A stretch of 64,000 nt of DNA from Thiobacillus sp. 0-1251 (GTDB taxonomy: Bacteria > Pseudomonadota > Gammaproteobacteria > Burkholderiales > Thiobacillaceae). Positions 23,863-32,648 of this stretch are shown piece after piece. Below the pieces are notes generated by a model, which did no database searches, was not told the origin of the DNA, and saw only the letters and a program-made list of their open reading frames with translations. Positions within the stretch are counted from its first letter, which is position 1. Each line of letters opens with the position of its first letter. The stretch spans positions 794,718-858,717 of the forward strand of contig MKWL01000001.1 of NCBI GenBank assembly GCA_001899305.1, in the 5' to 3' direction. A program made the translations under genes and the position numbers.

Positions 23863-25806
23863 CTAGCCAATTTCCTGTAATGCCATCAATGGGGCGATAT
23901 GGGCTTCGTAATGCCGCCAGCGCTCCACTGAGGATGTATAGATCTTCTGCCGTACTTGCCAGACGCTGGCTGTTTTGATGGCGCGTTCATTCTCATGGAA
24001 ATCAAGACAAGCGTTGTCCCACTCTAAGTTGCAGAACTCAATGAGCTTGCGACTCATGCCATCCTGATCGGCAACCAGATCTTCATAATTGAATTCGAAA
24101 AATCGGTTTGCAGGTATTACGCTGCGCCAGTGGCGCATAAGTCGTTCGTACTCATGCCGGTAGAAGGCGAGATTATCAAGATCATAGGCGTAAGGATGGT
24201 CGCCGCGGAAATGCTGGAAGTAAATAGATAGGCAGTTGTCGATTGGATGTCGCCGCACATGGATGATGCGTGCATTTGGGAAGGTGGCATGGATCAGACC
24301 CACGCGCAGGAAATTGTCCGGCATCTTGTCAGTTACCCGTCGGATCTGTTTGCCTGGTGCCCTCACCACGCTCAGATCGCATAGACAGGCCTTTGCAATC
24401 GATTCGATAGTGGTTTGATCAGGCTTGCCTTTAGCAGACCATTCTTTTTCGATTTTCGACCAGAATATTCTTTCTCCACCTCCTGCCACCAGGGGGTGTG
24501 AGGCGATGATCTGCTCGGTCAGGGTTGTCCCTGAGCGCGGCATGCCGACAATGTATATGGGAATTTCGCTGGGGTTGCCGAAAGCGCGTAGTGTTTCGAT
24601 TCCGCTGGCATCGTATTGCTTGATAAGGGAATCGATATATTGACGATGCGATCCTTGGTCGAACTGGAGGGTTTGCGAACGCAATTGGTTGCCGCGCTGG
24701 TAATAGGCAAAGGCGTCCTCGAACTGCTCCAGTTTGTCCATGATTTTGCCGAGGACGAAACACAGATCGATGAGCGCATCCCCTTTTCCGGTTGAGGCAT
24801 CGACTGCGGCACGCGCATTTAGCAGCAGCGGATCGTCGATGCTTTTGAATTTCTGGTGGCTGATGAACTGGGACAGGATGCCGATATCCTTCGGGTTCTT
24901 TTCGTAGGCCCGTCGGAAGAAGGCGAGGGCAGTGTCGAACTTTCCCAGCAAGTTCAGGGTATGGCCTAGCGTGAGATTGAAAATATCCTTGTCTGCGGCC
25001 AGTTCAACACCACTTTGATAGACATCCAGCGCGTTCTCCACCTCGTCGTTCCGCAGATAAATCTGCGCCAGATTGAGCCACGGTTGCCAAGCGCGTGGAT
25101 TTAGTTGGATGGCAGCACGGGATGCAGCCAGTGCCTCCTCGCGGCGATTCAGCAGACCCAGGGCGATGCCCAGATTGTTGTGGCCTTCGGCGTCACCAGG
25201 ATCTCCTGCGATCACTTTTTTAAAGTAGCGTGACGCTTCCTCGATATCGCCAGGGCGGCCGAGCTTGAGCAGGGCGATCCCCAGATTCTTGGCATACTCC
25301 GGGTTCGAGTCATCCAGAGCTACCGCTTTGCGATATGCCTGCTCAGCCTCGTCGATGTTGCCCTGCTCCATCAGCACGCCCCCGAGGTTCTGCCAGGCTA
25401 TGGCATCCTTGGATGCTAGCCGCGTCAATCCCCGATAGGCAGCTTCCGCTTTTTTCCAGTCGCCGGCAGCCTGATAAATCAAGCCGGCGTTGGTAAGGAA
25501 AGGCTTGCTCTGAGGGCGTAATGCAAGCGAGCGTTCGATCAGGGGTAGGGCCAATTGAGTGCGCCCCGTTTGGTGGTGGAGAAGTCCCAGGAAGTGGTTT
25601 GCTTCGGGGTGATCAGGGTTGCGGTGCAGGATGGAAGCGTAGAGGGATTGGGTCTCTGCGATGTGTCCATTGGAATGTGCTATTTGCGCCTGCATGAACA
25701 AGGCATCGATCGCCATGTTTTCGGAGGTTGATTGTTTCCCGAGACAGCACTGTTTGTATTTTTTGCCGCTGCCGCAAGGGCACGGAGAGTTACGACCCAG
25801 TTCCAT
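23863..25806 (-). CDS. SEC-C motif, TPR-repeat sulfotransferase
   Basis: 647 residues from ATG 25806 (a TTG nine codons upstream is less likely). The N-terminus has a SEC-C zinc motif (RNSPCPCGSGKKYKQCC), then about ten tetratricopeptide repeats (residues about 40-330), then a sulfotransferase domain whose 5'-phosphosulfate-binding loop is VGMPRSGTTLTEQ and whose PAPS 3'-phosphate region includes HVRRHPIDNCLS. It would transfer sulfate from PAPS to a sugar or protein. Beside an exopolysaccharide cluster a polysaccharide acceptor is plausible, though TPR-sulfotransferases often act on proteins. Confidence 0.88.
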   Translation of the reverse strand: MELGRNSPCPCGSGKKYKQCCLGKQSTSENMAIDALFMQAQIAHSNGHIAETQSLYASILHRNPDHPEANHFLGLLHHQTGRTQLALPLIERSLALRPQSKPFLTNAGLIYQAAGDWKKAEAAYRGLTRLASKDAIAWQNLGGVLMEQGNIDEAEQAYRKAVALDDSNPEYAKNLGIALLKLGRPGDIEEASRYFKKVIAGDPGDAEGHNNLGIALGLLNRREEALAASRAAIQLNPRAWQPWLNLAQIYLRNDEVENALDVYQSGVELAADKDIFNLTLGHTLNLLGKFDTALAFFRRAYEKNPKDIGILSQFISHQKFKSIDDPLLLNARAAVDASTGKGDALIDLCFVLGKIMDKLEQFEDAFAYYQRGNQLRSQTLQFDQGSHRQYIDSLIKQYDASGIETLRAFGNPSEIPIYIVGMPRSGTTLTEQIIASHPLVAGGGERIFWSKIEKEWSAKGKPDQTTIESIAKACLCDLSVVRAPGKQIRRVTDKMPDNFLRVGLIHATFPNARIIHVRRHPIDNCLSIYFQHFRGDHPYAYDLDNLAFYRHEYERLMRHWRSVIPANRFFEFNYEDLVADQDGMSRKLIEFCNLEWDNACLDFHENERAIKTASVWQVRQKIYTSSVERWRHYEAHIAPLMALQEIG

Positions 25807-26055
25807 AATTGAGTTATTCCGTTTATTGCGCAATAGCGAACAGGCACATTTTATGTCGGGGCAGCGAGGTTTTTAAAATGAATAATGAGAATTCGGCCAT
25901 AAAATCACTTGCATAAATTGGTGTGTGGCAAGCATTTAAATTTTTTCACTCACTTAGTAGTCAGCTATGCCTTCGCTTTTACCATCCAGAGGTAGGCTTG
26001 ATGTAACATTCGTACCACATAATTTCCAATAATCCGGACAAAGAGGAAGACCGAC

Positions 26056-27024
26056 ATGTATGGTTTGAAGAAGCTGTATCTCCCGTTGCTGATCGTTGCG
26101 CTGATGGCTGGTTGCGGCGACAAGAAAGGCGGGGCGGCGGAGGAGGGCAAGCCCACCCAGGTGGCGGCCAAGGTCAACGGCACCGAGCTGACGGTGTCGC
26201 AAGTGAACTACGCGCTGCAACGCATTCCCAATCTCGACAAGGACCAGTCCAAGGCGGCCTCGCTGCAGGTGATCCGTAACCTGGTCGATCAGGAAGTGCT
26301 GGCGCAGAAGGCGCAATCGGAAAAGCTGGATCGCGATCCGGTTGTGGTGCAGGCGCTGGATGCGGTGCGTCGCCAGATCATGGCTGAGGCCTATATGACC
26401 CGTAAACTGGGTACGCCGGCGGAGCCGACCGATGCCGAGGTGACGGATTACTTCGACAAGCATCCGGAGCTATTCACCAAACGCAAGATCTACCGCCTGC
26501 AGGAACTCTCGATCAAGGCGCCCAAAGAGAAGCAGGAAACGATTCGCAAGCAGCTGGCCGATTCCAAGACGCTGAGTGATTTCGCGGCATGGCTGAAAGA
26601 CGAGAAATATCCGGTGCAGGCCTCGCAGGGGGTGAAGCCCGCCGAGCAATTACCGCAGGGGCTCCTGCCCAAACTGGCTGAAATGCCCGATGGTCAGGCA
26701 ATGGTTGTGAATACGCCGGAAGGTCTGCTGGTGATTTTGTTGGCGGATTCGCAGGTGCAGCCGGTGACGCTGGAGCAGGCCAAGCCAGCCATTGCGCGCC
26801 TGTTGCAAAACGAGGCGCGCCAGAAGGCGGCCAAGGCCGAACTCGACAAGGTGAAGGCAGAAGCCAAGATCGAATACGTGGGCGAGTTTGCCGATGCCGG
26901 CAAGGAAGCGCCGGCCCCGGCCGCGGATATTACCCCGACAGCGCCTGCCGAATCGGCTGCAGCCCCGGCTGCACCCGCTGCTGACGCCGATGCGATCAGC
27001 AAGGGCGTGTCTGGACTCAAATAG
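26056..27024 (+). CDS. epsD: EpsD-family peptidyl-prolyl cis-trans isomerase-like lipoprotein
   Basis: 322 residues. A lipoprotein signal with lipobox LMAGC (Cys about residue 20), then a SurA/PrsA-like N-terminal chaperone domain (VNGTELTVSQVNYALQR...QEVLAQKA), a parvulin-like region and an Ala/Pro-rich C-terminal tail (about residues 280-312). EpsD-type proteins open exosortase-B polysaccharide operons. It probably helps fold exported or outer-membrane components in the periplasm. A heptad-repeat array follows directly after the stop. Confidence 0.85.
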   Translation: MYGLKKLYLPLLIVALMAGCGDKKGGAAEEGKPTQVAAKVNGTELTVSQVNYALQRIPNLDKDQSKAASLQVIRNLVDQEVLAQKAQSEKLDRDPVVVQALDAVRRQIMAEAYMTRKLGTPAEPTDAEVTDYFDKHPELFTKRKIYRLQELSIKAPKEKQETIRKQLADSKTLSDFAAWLKDEKYPVQASQGVKPAEQLPQGLLPKLAEMPDGQAMVVNTPEGLLVILLADSQVQPVTLEQAKPAIARLLQNEARQKAAKAELDKVKAEAKIEYVGEFADAGKEAPAPAADITPTAPAESAAAPAAPAADADAISKGVSGLK

Positions 27025-27028
27025 CAAC

Positions 27029-27118
27029 AGTTGCAAGATTCAAGTTGCAAGACGCAAGACAGAGTGTGTGGTGAAGCCACTCGCCCCGTTCTTGTGACTT
27101 GCAACTTGTACTTGAACC
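27029..27118. repeat. heptad-repeat locus E (two inverted arms, no gene inside)
   Basis: Left arm at 27029-27063 reads as seven-base units of the type AGNNNCA (AGTTGCA, AGATTCA, AGTTGCA, AGACGCA). Right arm at 27092-27118 reads TTGTGAC, TTGCAAC, TTGTACT. CAAGTTGCAAG (27041-27051) and CTTGCAACTTG (27098-27108) are perfect inverses, so a hairpin can form. The arms belong to the same AACTTG-type family as the locus at 35400-35890. Confidence 0.85.
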
Positions 27119-27127
27119 TGCTTCCTT

Positions 27128-27787
27128 ATGTCTCCCATATTCGTTCGTAGCCTGCCATTCGGGCTGTATATCGCTTTGCTTGCGCTGGAAAGCCTGTTGC
27201 CCGACTGGGCGCCAGGTTTCGATGTGCGCTGGCTCTATCCGGTGAAAGCTGGACTGGTTGCCTTTGCGCTGGCGGCGCTGTGGCGCCATTACACCGAGCT
27301 CCGGTCGTATGGCTTGCCGTTCAAGCATCTGCTGTTGGCACTGGCAGTCGGCCTCGGCGTCCTGGTGCTGTGGGTCAATCTCGACGCCGCCTGGATGCTG
27401 ATGGGCGAAGCGGGCAAAGGCTACAATCCCTCAGATGAAACCGGCCGCATCGACTGGCTGCTGGTGGCATTCCGCATCGCGGGCGCTGCCTTGGTGGTGC
27501 CGATCATGGAAGAGTTGTTCTGGCGCTCGTTCCTGCAACGCTGGGTGCAGCAGCCCGACTTTTTGACGCTCGACCCGGCGCGGATCGGCTTCAAGGCGCT
27601 GCTTGTCGCCAGTGCACTCTTTGCCGTCGAACACCTGCAGTGGCTGGCCGGACTGGTTGCCGGACTGGCGTATGGCTGGCTGTATATCCGCACCCGCAAC
27701 CTGTGGGCACCGATCATTGCGCACAGCGTCACCAACGGTGCACTGGGTGCGTATGTGGTGACCACGGGTCACTGGGGGTTCTGGTGA
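27128..27787 (+). CDS. CAAX prenyl protease-related protein of exosortase clusters (CPBP family)
   Basis: 219 residues with about seven membrane segments. The glutamate pair in EELFWRSFLQ (about residue 128), FAVEHLQW and APIIAHSVTNG near the end are the three motifs of the CPBP/ABI intramembrane metalloprotease family. A subfamily of these proteins is found in exosortase/EPS loci. It could process membrane or PEP-CTERM proteins; the substrate is not known. Located between epsD and epsL. Confidence 0.85.
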   Translation: MSPIFVRSLPFGLYIALLALESLLPDWAPGFDVRWLYPVKAGLVAFALAALWRHYTELRSYGLPFKHLLLALAVGLGVLVLWVNLDAAWMLMGEAGKGYNPSDETGRIDWLLVAFRIAGAALVVPIMEELFWRSFLQRWVQQPDFLTLDPARIGFKALLVASALFAVEHLQWLAGLVAGLAYGWLYIRTRNLWAPIIAHSVTNGALGAYVVTTGHWGFW

Positions 27788-27832
27788 AGCGGGCTGCGCT
27801 GCATAAAGACCCGTGGGGCGGGCAGCCCCCCA

Positions 27833-27997
27833 CCGTTCGGCCTGAGCCCGTCGAAGGCCAGCATGTTGCGTCGCTGACAATTTGCCCTTCGACAAGCTCA
27901 GGGCGAACGGGATCAGGATTGGAACGTGTCGCGCGGATGGATGCATGCCCTTCGACAGGCCTGTCCGACGCAGCGTCGAAAGGCTCAGAGCGAACGG
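27833..27997. repeat. REP-like dispersed repeat cluster (three copies)
   Basis: A unit of about 25 bases appears inverted at 27833-27857 (CCGTTCGGCCTGAGCCCGTC...) and direct at 27885-27910 (CCCTTCGACAAGCTCAGGGC...) and again, with an insertion splitting it, at 27948-27997. The same unit, TTCGACAAGCTCAGG..GAACGG, is known as a widespread intergenic repeat in proteobacteria. The copies sit between the CAAX-like gene and epsL and fill the region where an epsL leader would be. Confidence 0.85.
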
Positions 27998-28005
27998 TAT
28001 TCGGG

Positions 28006-29298
28006 TTGGATGGTTCGGCACGAGGAGCGGGAATTAAAACAATATGCGGTGGATTGATCGCAGTGCTGGGTGCATCCCTCGCCCTTCCTGCGCAGGCGCA
28101 TGAAGGCGACACCTTTCGTCCGTTCGTGTCTTACGGCACATTCTTCGACAGCAACCTTTTCCGGCTTGCCGACAACGAAAGTCCGGGCACCCCGCGCAGC
28201 GAACGATACAGCGTTCTGAGCGCCGGGCTGAACGTGGACTGGAAGCCCGGCCGTCAGCAAATCGTCGCCAGCGCGACCAAGACCCGGGTGCGCTACAACC
28301 GCAACTCGATTTATGATTCCGACGGCAATGATTATCAGGCCACCTGGAACTGGCGTTTGGGCAACCGGCTGAGTGGCAATGCAGGAGCGACCCAATCGCT
28401 CAGCCAGAGCAATTTCGACAGCGTGGGCCTGGTCAATAACCAGGTGACGCGCAAACGCCGCTTCGGTCGTGCTGAGTGGGAGTTTCACCCGCGCTGGCGG
28501 ATAGGCGGCGGCATCGAGACGGCGGACTATGCTAACAGCGCATCGTCGCTGGTTTCTCAGGATGCCCAGCAACGCACGCAGGACGTCGTCTTGACCTATC
28601 GCACACCCAAGGGGAGCAGCCTGCGTGCGCAAGTGCGTAGGATCGATGCCGAATACCCGAATCCGCAAATCCTGGCATCGGTGTGTTCGTTTCTGTTTTT
28701 CTGTCCGCCCTTTCCCATGAACCCTACGGATGTGGCAGACAATAGTTACAAACAAACCGAATACAACCTGCTTGGCGACTGGAGTGCCTCCGGCAAATTG
28801 AAGTTGCGCGGTCAGCTTGGCTGGGTGGATCGCCAATATAAGAACGTCCTGCGTGGCGATTTCAGCGGCCCCCCGCCACAACTCAAGGATCGTCCCGATT
28901 TCAACGGCCTCGCAGGCCGAGTCTCGGCAGACTGGTATGCCACTGGTAAAACCTTGCTGAGCATATCGGCCTATCAGGAACTGGGCGGCGCGCAGGATAT
29001 CAATGCCAGCTCGGTGCTGAAAAAGGGGGCGAGCGTAAACGGCGTGTGGCTGATACGCGAAAAATGGCGCCTGAATGCCGGCGCGACGTTCGAGAATCGC
29101 GATTTCAAGGGCGACCCCGGCACAACACAACTGCAACGCAACGACGATACCATCAGCGAAACGCTCTCGATCAGCTATATGCCGATTGAAGCTGTTTCGG
29201 TGGATGTCGGCGTCAGCGCGGGACGGCGGGATTCCAACATCTCTGTCGAGGATTACCAGTTTCACATGCTGTTTGCCAACGTCAGGGCCGATTTCTAG
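28006..29298 (+). CDS. epsL: EpsL-like exosortase-associated outer-membrane beta-barrel
   Basis: About 430 residues. Signal peptide KTICGGLIAVLGASLALPAQA, then an all-beta protein of alternating aromatic strands ending in HMLFANVRADF, as in outer-membrane barrels. It matches the position and type of EpsL in exosortase-B clusters, probably the outer-membrane exit channel of the polymer. The start is uncertain: the frame is open upstream through REP-like repeats, no ATG has an SD near the signal peptide, and TTG 28006 is used here. GAGGAGCGG at 28021 is an SD-like stretch before an ATT codon. Confidence 0.8.
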   Translation: MDGSARGAGIKTICGGLIAVLGASLALPAQAHEGDTFRPFVSYGTFFDSNLFRLADNESPGTPRSERYSVLSAGLNVDWKPGRQQIVASATKTRVRYNRNSIYDSDGNDYQATWNWRLGNRLSGNAGATQSLSQSNFDSVGLVNNQVTRKRRFGRAEWEFHPRWRIGGGIETADYANSASSLVSQDAQQRTQDVVLTYRTPKGSSLRAQVRRIDAEYPNPQILASVCSFLFFCPPFPMNPTDVADNSYKQTEYNLLGDWSASGKLKLRGQLGWVDRQYKNVLRGDFSGPPPQLKDRPDFNGLAGRVSADWYATGKTLLSISAYQELGGAQDINASSVLKKGASVNGVWLIREKWRLNAGATFENRDFKGDPGTTQLQRNDDTISETLSISYMPIEAVSVDVGVSAGRRDSNISVEDYQFHMLFANVRADF

Positions 29299-29522
29299 GG
29301 GGCGAACGCCGAACGTTGGCAGGTACGGGTTTTGCATGGCAAACAGGCTGGGCCGGGTGGGCAATTCTGACCATGGACACGGTTAGAATTGCCGCTTGTC
29401 GATGTCAGGCAAGCAACAAAAATAGTTTGTACGGCAATCAGCCGCAGGGTGGATGCCACAAAGATAACAATCGAATGAGGAGCGCGGCTGGCCACACAGG
29501 CTGCCGTCAATTGGAGAGAGCA

Positions 29523-30317
29523 ATGATCAGGTTGTGGCGTAGTGTATGGATGTTGTGCGCGTTGCTGTTGGCGGCGCCTGTATGGAGCGCGGATAACGAT
29601 TACCGGATGGGCACGGGCGATGTCCTGCACATCACCGTGTACGGGCAGCCCGATCTCACCACCGATGCGCGCGTGAGCGAGACCGGCACCATCACCTTTC
29701 CGCTGATCGGCGACGTCAAGATGGCGGACATCACCCCGGCCCAGGGCGAGACCGAAATCGCACAGCGCCTGAGCAAGGGCGGCTTCATCATCAAGCCCTT
29801 CGTCACCCTCAACGTGGTGCAATACCGCAGCCAGCACATCTCGGTGCTGGGGCGCGTCAACCGCCCCGGTCAGTACACGCTGGAAAAAATCAGCCGCGTG
29901 ACCGATGCGCTGGCCCTGGCCGGCGGCATCATCATCGACGGCGCCGACACCGTCACCCTGGTGCGCACGCGCGACGGCAAGACCACCTACCACGATATCG
30001 ACATGGTCGCCCTGTTCAAGCCGGGTGGCGAAGCCAGCAACGAACTGATCCAGGACGGCGACATCATCAACGTGGCTCGCCAGCCGATGTTCTACATCTA
30101 CGGCGAAGTGCAGCGCCCCGGCGCCTTCCGCCTGGAGCAGGGCATGAGCGTGGTACAGGCGCTTTCGATGGGCGGCGGACTCACCCAACGCGGTACCCAG
30201 CGCGGCATCAAGATCCTGCGCCGCGACGATAAAGATGCGATGCAGGAACTGGATGCACAGCTGGCCGACCCGGTCAAGAAAGACGACGTGATCTACGTCA
30301 AGGAAAGCCTGTTCTAA
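29523..30317 (+). CDS. epsE: polysaccharide export protein EpsE (Wza/OPX-like)
   Basis: 264 residues from ATG 29523 (SD GGAGAG); the frame is open further upstream without SD. Signal peptide to about residue 22, then the Poly_export domain (YRMGTGDVLHITVYGQPDL...ARVSETGTITFPLIGDV) and SLBB-type repeats (SVLGRVNRPGQYTL, YIYGEVQRPGAFRLEQGMSV). It would form the periplasmic or outer-membrane part of the export channel. First gene of the tightly packed epsEFGHI series. Confidence 0.92.
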   Translation: MIRLWRSVWMLCALLLAAPVWSADNDYRMGTGDVLHITVYGQPDLTTDARVSETGTITFPLIGDVKMADITPAQGETEIAQRLSKGGFIIKPFVTLNVVQYRSQHISVLGRVNRPGQYTLEKISRVTDALALAGGIIIDGADTVTLVRTRDGKTTYHDIDMVALFKPGGEASNELIQDGDIINVARQPMFYIYGEVQRPGAFRLEQGMSVVQALSMGGGLTQRGTQRGIKILRRDDKDAMQELDAQLADPVKKDDVIYVKESLF

Positions 30318-30327
30318 GGAAGCCGCG

Positions 30328-31716
30328 ATGAACTTTACCCAATTCCTGCTGATCCTGAATGCGCGCAAGGGGATCATCCTTGGCGTGCTGTTGTTGACTG
30401 TTGCTGTGACGGCAACAGTGAGTCTGCTACTGCCGAAGCAATACACGGCCACGACCACACTGATCATCGATTCCAAGAGCAAGGATCCATTCTCCGGCCA
30501 GTTGATGCCGTCCCAGATGTTTCCCGGCTACATGGCTACGCAGGTCGATGTCATCCAGAGTTCGAATGTCGCGCAGAAGGTAGTGAGCGAGCTGAAGCTG
30601 GCAAGTAGCCCTGGCACCCACGAGCAGTTCATGGAGGCGACCGAAGGCAAGGGAAACATCAACCAGTGGCTGGGCGATTTGCTGTTGAAGAAGCTGAGCG
30701 TGGAGCCCTCGCGCGAATCCAGCATCATTTCCATCGCATTCACCGGCTCCGATCCACGATTCTCGGCAGTCATCGCCAACGCTTTTGCCAAGGCCTATAT
30801 CGAAACCAGCCTTGATCTGCGTGTGGAGCCGGCCAAGCAAACCGCTGCCTGGTTCGATCAGCAGATTATCGAATTGCGCAAGAACCTTGATGACGCTCAG
30901 CAAAAACTCACCGCATATCAGCGTGAAAAAGGCATTGTCGAATCCGACGAGCGCCTGGACGTCGAAACCCGTCGCATGGGTGAACTGGCCAGCCAGATGG
31001 TGGCTGCGCAATCGGCGGCATTCGATGCCGGCTCGCGTACCCGCGACAGCGGCAGCATGCCGGAAGTGATCAACAATCCGGTTGTGCAAGGTCTCAAGGC
31101 GCAAGTGTCGCAAGGGGAAGGCAAGCTGGCCGACCTGGCCAAACGCGTAGGCGTGAACCACCCGGATTATCAGCGTACCCTGGCCGAGGTGAACAGCTAC
31201 AAGGCCAGGCTTGCCAACGAACTCAACACGGCAACGCGCGGCGTTGGCGCGACTGCCGGCGCAGCGCGCCAGCGTTACAACGAACTGAGTACAGCCTTCG
31301 CCAAGCAGAAAGCCAACGTGCTGGCGCTCAAGCAGCAACGTGAAGAAGCAGCTTTGTTGGCTCGCGACTTGGACAATGCCCAGCGCATCTACGATGCTGC
31401 GCTGCAGCGGTATGGTCAGAGTCGCATGGAAGCCCAATCCACGCAGACCGACATCGCCGTGCTGAACCCTGCCGCACCGCCACTTGATCCGTCCAAGCCG
31501 CGTGTGATCCTGAATATCTTGCTGTCGTTATTCCTCGGCACGCTACTGGGTGTGGGGGTGGGCTTCCTGGTTGAGTTGCTGGATCGTCGTGTGCGTTCGG
31601 GGCAGGACATCGCCATGGGACTGGACATTCCTGTACTGGCCGAAGTGACGAAAAGAGGTCGCCGCCTGGAAGCGCTACGCCGAATCTTCCGCCGTAACCG
31701 TCCTGCCATGGCTTGA
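30328..31716 (+). CDS. epsF: EpsF chain-length determinant (Wzz-type polysaccharide co-polymerase)
   Basis: 462 residues. Two membrane helices (about residues 15-35 and 395-418) enclose a periplasmic coiled-coil domain with the Wzz N-terminal region and a GNVR-like segment (LDPSKPRVILNILLSLFLG) before the second helix. It sets polymer length with the kinase-like EpsG downstream and links to the EpsE channel. Starts 10 bases after epsE. Confidence 0.92.
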   Translation: MNFTQFLLILNARKGIILGVLLLTVAVTATVSLLLPKQYTATTTLIIDSKSKDPFSGQLMPSQMFPGYMATQVDVIQSSNVAQKVVSELKLASSPGTHEQFMEATEGKGNINQWLGDLLLKKLSVEPSRESSIISIAFTGSDPRFSAVIANAFAKAYIETSLDLRVEPAKQTAAWFDQQIIELRKNLDDAQQKLTAYQREKGIVESDERLDVETRRMGELASQMVAAQSAAFDAGSRTRDSGSMPEVINNPVVQGLKAQVSQGEGKLADLAKRVGVNHPDYQRTLAEVNSYKARLANELNTATRGVGATAGAARQRYNELSTAFAKQKANVLALKQQREEAALLARDLDNAQRIYDAALQRYGQSRMEAQSTQTDIAVLNPAAPPLDPSKPRVILNILLSLFLGTLLGVGVGFLVELLDRRVRSGQDIAMGLDIPVLAEVTKRGRRLEALRRIFRRNRPAMA

Positions 31717-31753
31717 CCGCCGTCACCCTCACACCGCATAAGCCGAGGTCTAT

Positions 31754-32644
31754 ATGAATTCACTCACCAGCGCCAGCGAACAGGGCAGCATCGTCGAAGC
31801 GGCCGCAACCAGCATTCGCGCCGAAGCTAACATTGGCAAGTTGCTGCAGGATGCCGGCAGGCTCAAGCCGCAGGACATGGAACGCGTACTCAAGCTGCAA
31901 CAGGAACAGAACCTGCGCTTCGGCGAGGCCGCGCAAAAACTCGGCCTGGTCACCGAAGCCGACATCCAGCAGGCGCTGTCGCAGCAGTTCGAATACCCTT
32001 ACATCCCTGCTGCCGAGGCCAGCCTCAGTCCTGAACTGACCGCGGCCACCGCCCCCTACAGCAAGGAGGCCGAAGCCTTGCGCTCGGTCCGTTCCGAACT
32101 GTTGCTGCGCTGGTTCAACGAGGGACGCAAGACTCTGGCGGTCGGTAGCACGCGCGCCGACGAAGGCGCCAGCTATCTGGCTGCCAACCTTGCCGTTTTA
32201 TTTGCACAGATGGGGCGCAAGGTGCTGCTGATCGATACCAATATGCGGCAGCCGCGCCAACAGGAAATTTTTCATCTAGGCAACGGCATGGGCCTGTCGG
32301 ATCTGTTGGCCGAGCGCGTACCGTCGCTGCAAGTGCACTCGGTCAAGCCTTTCCATACGCTGGCCGTGCTGCCCGCCGGATCGCCGCCGCCCAATCCCGC
32401 CGAACTGCTGGCGCGCCCGACCTTCGGCGCACTTCTGTCCGGTCTGGAAACCAGCTACGACATCATTCTGCTGGATACCGCGCCGTCGCAACTCACCTCG
32501 GACTTCCAGCTGGTTGCAGCACGCGCCGGCGGCATGCTGATCGCCAGCCGTCGTAACGTCAGCCGTCTGGCCCCGCTGGCCGAACTGAAGGAAAAAATCC
32601 TCTTCACCGGTGCGCAAGTCGTAGGCGCTGTCGTCCTGGATTGA
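31754..32644 (+). CDS. epsG: EpsG, BY-kinase-like protein with degenerate Walker A
   Basis: 296 residues. Residues about 25-80 resemble the small GspE/MshE N-terminal domain (RFGEAAQKLGLVTEADIQQALSQQ). The second part is the CpsD/CapB-type tyrosine-kinase fold with Walker A' VLLIDTNMRQP and Walker B IILLDTAP. The Walker A position, however, reads STRADEGASYLAANLA: the Lys/Arg of GxGK/R[ST] is replaced by Ala. No tyrosine-rich C-terminal tail is present. It probably partners EpsF, but ATP hydrolysis may be impaired. The stop codon overlaps the start region of epsH. Confidence 0.88.
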   Translation: MNSLTSASEQGSIVEAAATSIRAEANIGKLLQDAGRLKPQDMERVLKLQQEQNLRFGEAAQKLGLVTEADIQQALSQQFEYPYIPAAEASLSPELTAATAPYSKEAEALRSVRSELLLRWFNEGRKTLAVGSTRADEGASYLAANLAVLFAQMGRKVLLIDTNMRQPRQQEIFHLGNGMGLSDLLAERVPSLQVHSVKPFHTLAVLPAGSPPPNPAELLARPTFGALLSGLETSYDIILLDTAPSQLTSDFQLVAARAGGMLIASRRNVSRLAPLAELKEKILFTGAQVVGAVVLD

Positions 32645-32648
32645 TGTG

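Noticed and set aside
29295-30482. 395-residue minus-strand frame over epsE
   Set aside because: Shadow of epsE and the start of epsF.
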